Assembly: GCA_003488145.1 (NCBI GenBank)
Contig: DNMQ01000196.1
Coordinates: 1-6,567 of the forward strand
Direction of reading: 5' to 3'
Length of the DNA stretch: 6,567 nucleotides
DNA from: Pseudomonas sp.
Lineage (GTDB): Bacteria > Pseudomonadota > Gammaproteobacteria > Pseudomonadales > Pseudomonadaceae
The notes under the pieces are model-generated. The model worked only from the letters and a program-made list of their open reading frames with translations, did no database searches and had not been told where the DNA came from. Made by a program: the position numbers and the translations under genes. Below, piece after piece: positions 5,995-6,567 of this stretch. How positions within the stretch are numbered: position 1 is the stretch's first letter; each line of letters opens with the position of its first letter.

Positions 5995-6399
5995 TCAGCG
6001 GGGGCTGTCGCCGTTGTGTTGGGGCAGTGCGTCGTTAATCTCGTACCACGCCGCCTTGGAGTCGACGAAGATGTGCGATTGCGGCGGTGCCGGCAGCGGT
6101 GAATCGAGGGTCCCGGCAGCGACGCCGACCTCATGCTCGCGGTTGTCGACGAACAGCAGATTGGAGCCGCAGCGGATGCAGAAGGTGCGCGTCACATGTT
6201 CGGAGGAGTGGTAAACGCCCAGCTGATCCTTGCCCGACATGAAATGCAGCGCATCCAATGGCACGCTCGCGTAGCTGGCGAAGGCGGCGCCGTGGGCCTT
6301 GCGGCACATCTTGCAGTGGCAGTGGGTCAACTCGTCGATGGGGGCATCGATGCGATAGCGCACGACGCCGCAGAGGCAACTACCGGTATGCGTTTGCAT
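5995..6399 (-). CDS. GFA-family zinc-binding protein (glutathione-dependent formaldehyde-activating enzyme-like)
   Basis: A 134-residue protein starting MQTHTGSCLCGVVRYRID. It carries the seven zinc-ligand cysteines of the GFA fold: C8 and C10 (CLCG), C27, C29 and C32 (CHCKMC), and C74 and C77 (CIRCG). The phrase FCIRCGSNLLF is typical. Length and motif spacing are normal for an intact single-domain member. The founding enzyme was reported to speed formation of S-hydroxymethylglutathione, but most family members are uncharacterised, so the reaction here should not be assumed. The start at 6399 has a strong GGAGGAA six bases upstream (plus-strand 6406-6412). The frame is open for 16 more codons, but that would place the start before this ribosome site. 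It lies 51 bases after the MoxR stop and 49 before the VWA start, all on one strand, so it is probably co-transcribed with both. Confidence 0.92.
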   Translation of the reverse strand: MQTHTGSCLCGVVRYRIDAPIDELTHCHCKMCRKAHGAAFASYASVPLDALHFMSGKDQLGVYHSSEHVTRTFCIRCGSNLLFVDNREHEVGVAAGTLDSPLPAPPQSHIFVDSKAAWYEINDALPQHNGDSPR

Positions 6400-6423
6400 G
6401 GTTTGTTCCTCCAGTGAGTGCGC

Positions 6424-6452
6424 GACCGGCGCCCCCGAAGCCGGCACCGATC
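6424..6452 (-). other. Intercistronic hairpin at the end of the MoxR gene
   Basis: On the minus strand GATCGGTGCC and GGCGCCGGTC form a 10-pair stem with two U-G wobbles and a 9-base loop containing TTCG. The stem starts inside the MoxR stop codon and ends 11 bases before the GFA ribosome site. On the plus strand the wobbles become A-C mismatches. No T-tract follows, so readthrough into GFA is likely. A role in mRNA processing or in adjusting relative expression is possible. Confidence 0.35.
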
Positions 6453-6567
6453 AGCGGCTGTTGGCGCGTCGACTCATGAAGGCTAGACGCTCGAGCAGCA
6501 TCACGTCCTGCTCGTTCTTCACCAGAGCACCAGCCAGCGGCGGGATGGCGCGGGTCGGGTCGCGCTC
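6451..6567 (-). CDS. MoxR-type AAA+ ATPase, C-terminal 38 residues only (truncated by the window edge)
   Basis: The frame is open from the right edge and ends at the stop codon at 6451-6453, giving a tail that reads ERDPTRAIPPLAGALVKNEQ followed by DVMLLERLAFMSRRANSR. No ATPase motif is inside the window. The call rests on two points: I recognise this tail from Pseudomonas MoxR-family ATPases that precede CoxE-like VWA genes, and it lies upstream of such a VWA gene on the same strand. MoxR proteins are cytoplasmic AAA+ chaperone-like ATPases that act with VWA proteins in cofactor insertion or complex assembly. If the off-window sequence lacks Walker A and B motifs the call is wrong. Confidence 0.78.
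   Translation of the reverse strand, partial: ERDPTRAIPPLAGALVKNEQDVMLLERLAFMSRRANSR

Noticed and set aside
5946..6134. 63-codon in-frame upstream extension of the VWA protein
   Set aside because: It overlaps the GFA coding region, is Arg/Ser/Thr/Pro-rich like a shadow frame, and would bypass the ribosome site just before 5945.
1..6567. Mobile element, defence system, CRISPR array or RNA gene
   Set aside because: I saw no transposase, integrase, terminal repeats, spaced direct repeats, or tRNA or rRNA sequence. Genes are core-type and composition looks even along the window.

Overview
The window looks like ordinary chromosomal DNA from a GC-rich gammaproteobacterium, most likely a Pseudomonas-group species (Pseudomonas, Stutzerimonas or relatives). 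This rests on GC-rich third positions, tightly packed genes with short leaders, and protein sequences that resemble Pseudomonas core families: Uup, an uncharacterised Cys-containing protein, a GSHGRHG-type universal stress protein and a CoxE-like VWA protein. The genus is an inference. I see no insertion sequence, phage gene, CRISPR array, tRNA or rRNA.

Layout. (1) Positions 1-1278, plus strand: the 3' two thirds of an ABC-F ATPase of the Uup type, whose start lies upstream of the window. (2) 1446-2138, plus: a conserved protein of unknown function with a CxxC...HC motif. (3) 2185-2625, minus: a universal stress protein, convergent with (2) across a 46-base gap that holds a compact hairpin. 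(4) 2626-2896: a 271-base divergent control region with candidate promoters for both directions and several small inverted repeats. (5) 2897-4694, plus: a compact three-gene cluster of a small membrane protein, a stand-alone class II glutamine amidotransferase of the YafJ type and a two-TM DUF2937 protein. The last two overlap by seven bases. (6) 4767-6567, minus: a three-gene cluster read right to left, with the C-terminus of a MoxR-type AAA+ ATPase, a GFA-family zinc protein and a CoxE-like VWA protein. It converges with (5) across a 72-base gap that also holds a hairpin.

How the genes work together. The clearest functional unit is MoxR ATPase plus VWA protein, a widespread chaperone-like pairing in which the AAA+ ring and the metal-binding VWA protein mature or remodel a client. 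Here a GFA-type zinc protein lies between the two partners. The membrane protein, amidotransferase and DUF2937 genes are probably co-transcribed, but no shared pathway can be read from sequence. Uup acts on the ribosome or DNA and the stress protein is a nucleotide-binding survival factor; neither has an obvious link to its neighbours.

No wholly new system stands out. The observations most worth a second look are the MoxR-GFA-VWA arrangement, the altered MIDAS motif in the VWA protein, the coupled amidotransferase/DUF2937 pair, and a set of gene-end hairpins whose G-U wobbles all favour folding of the transcribed strand.
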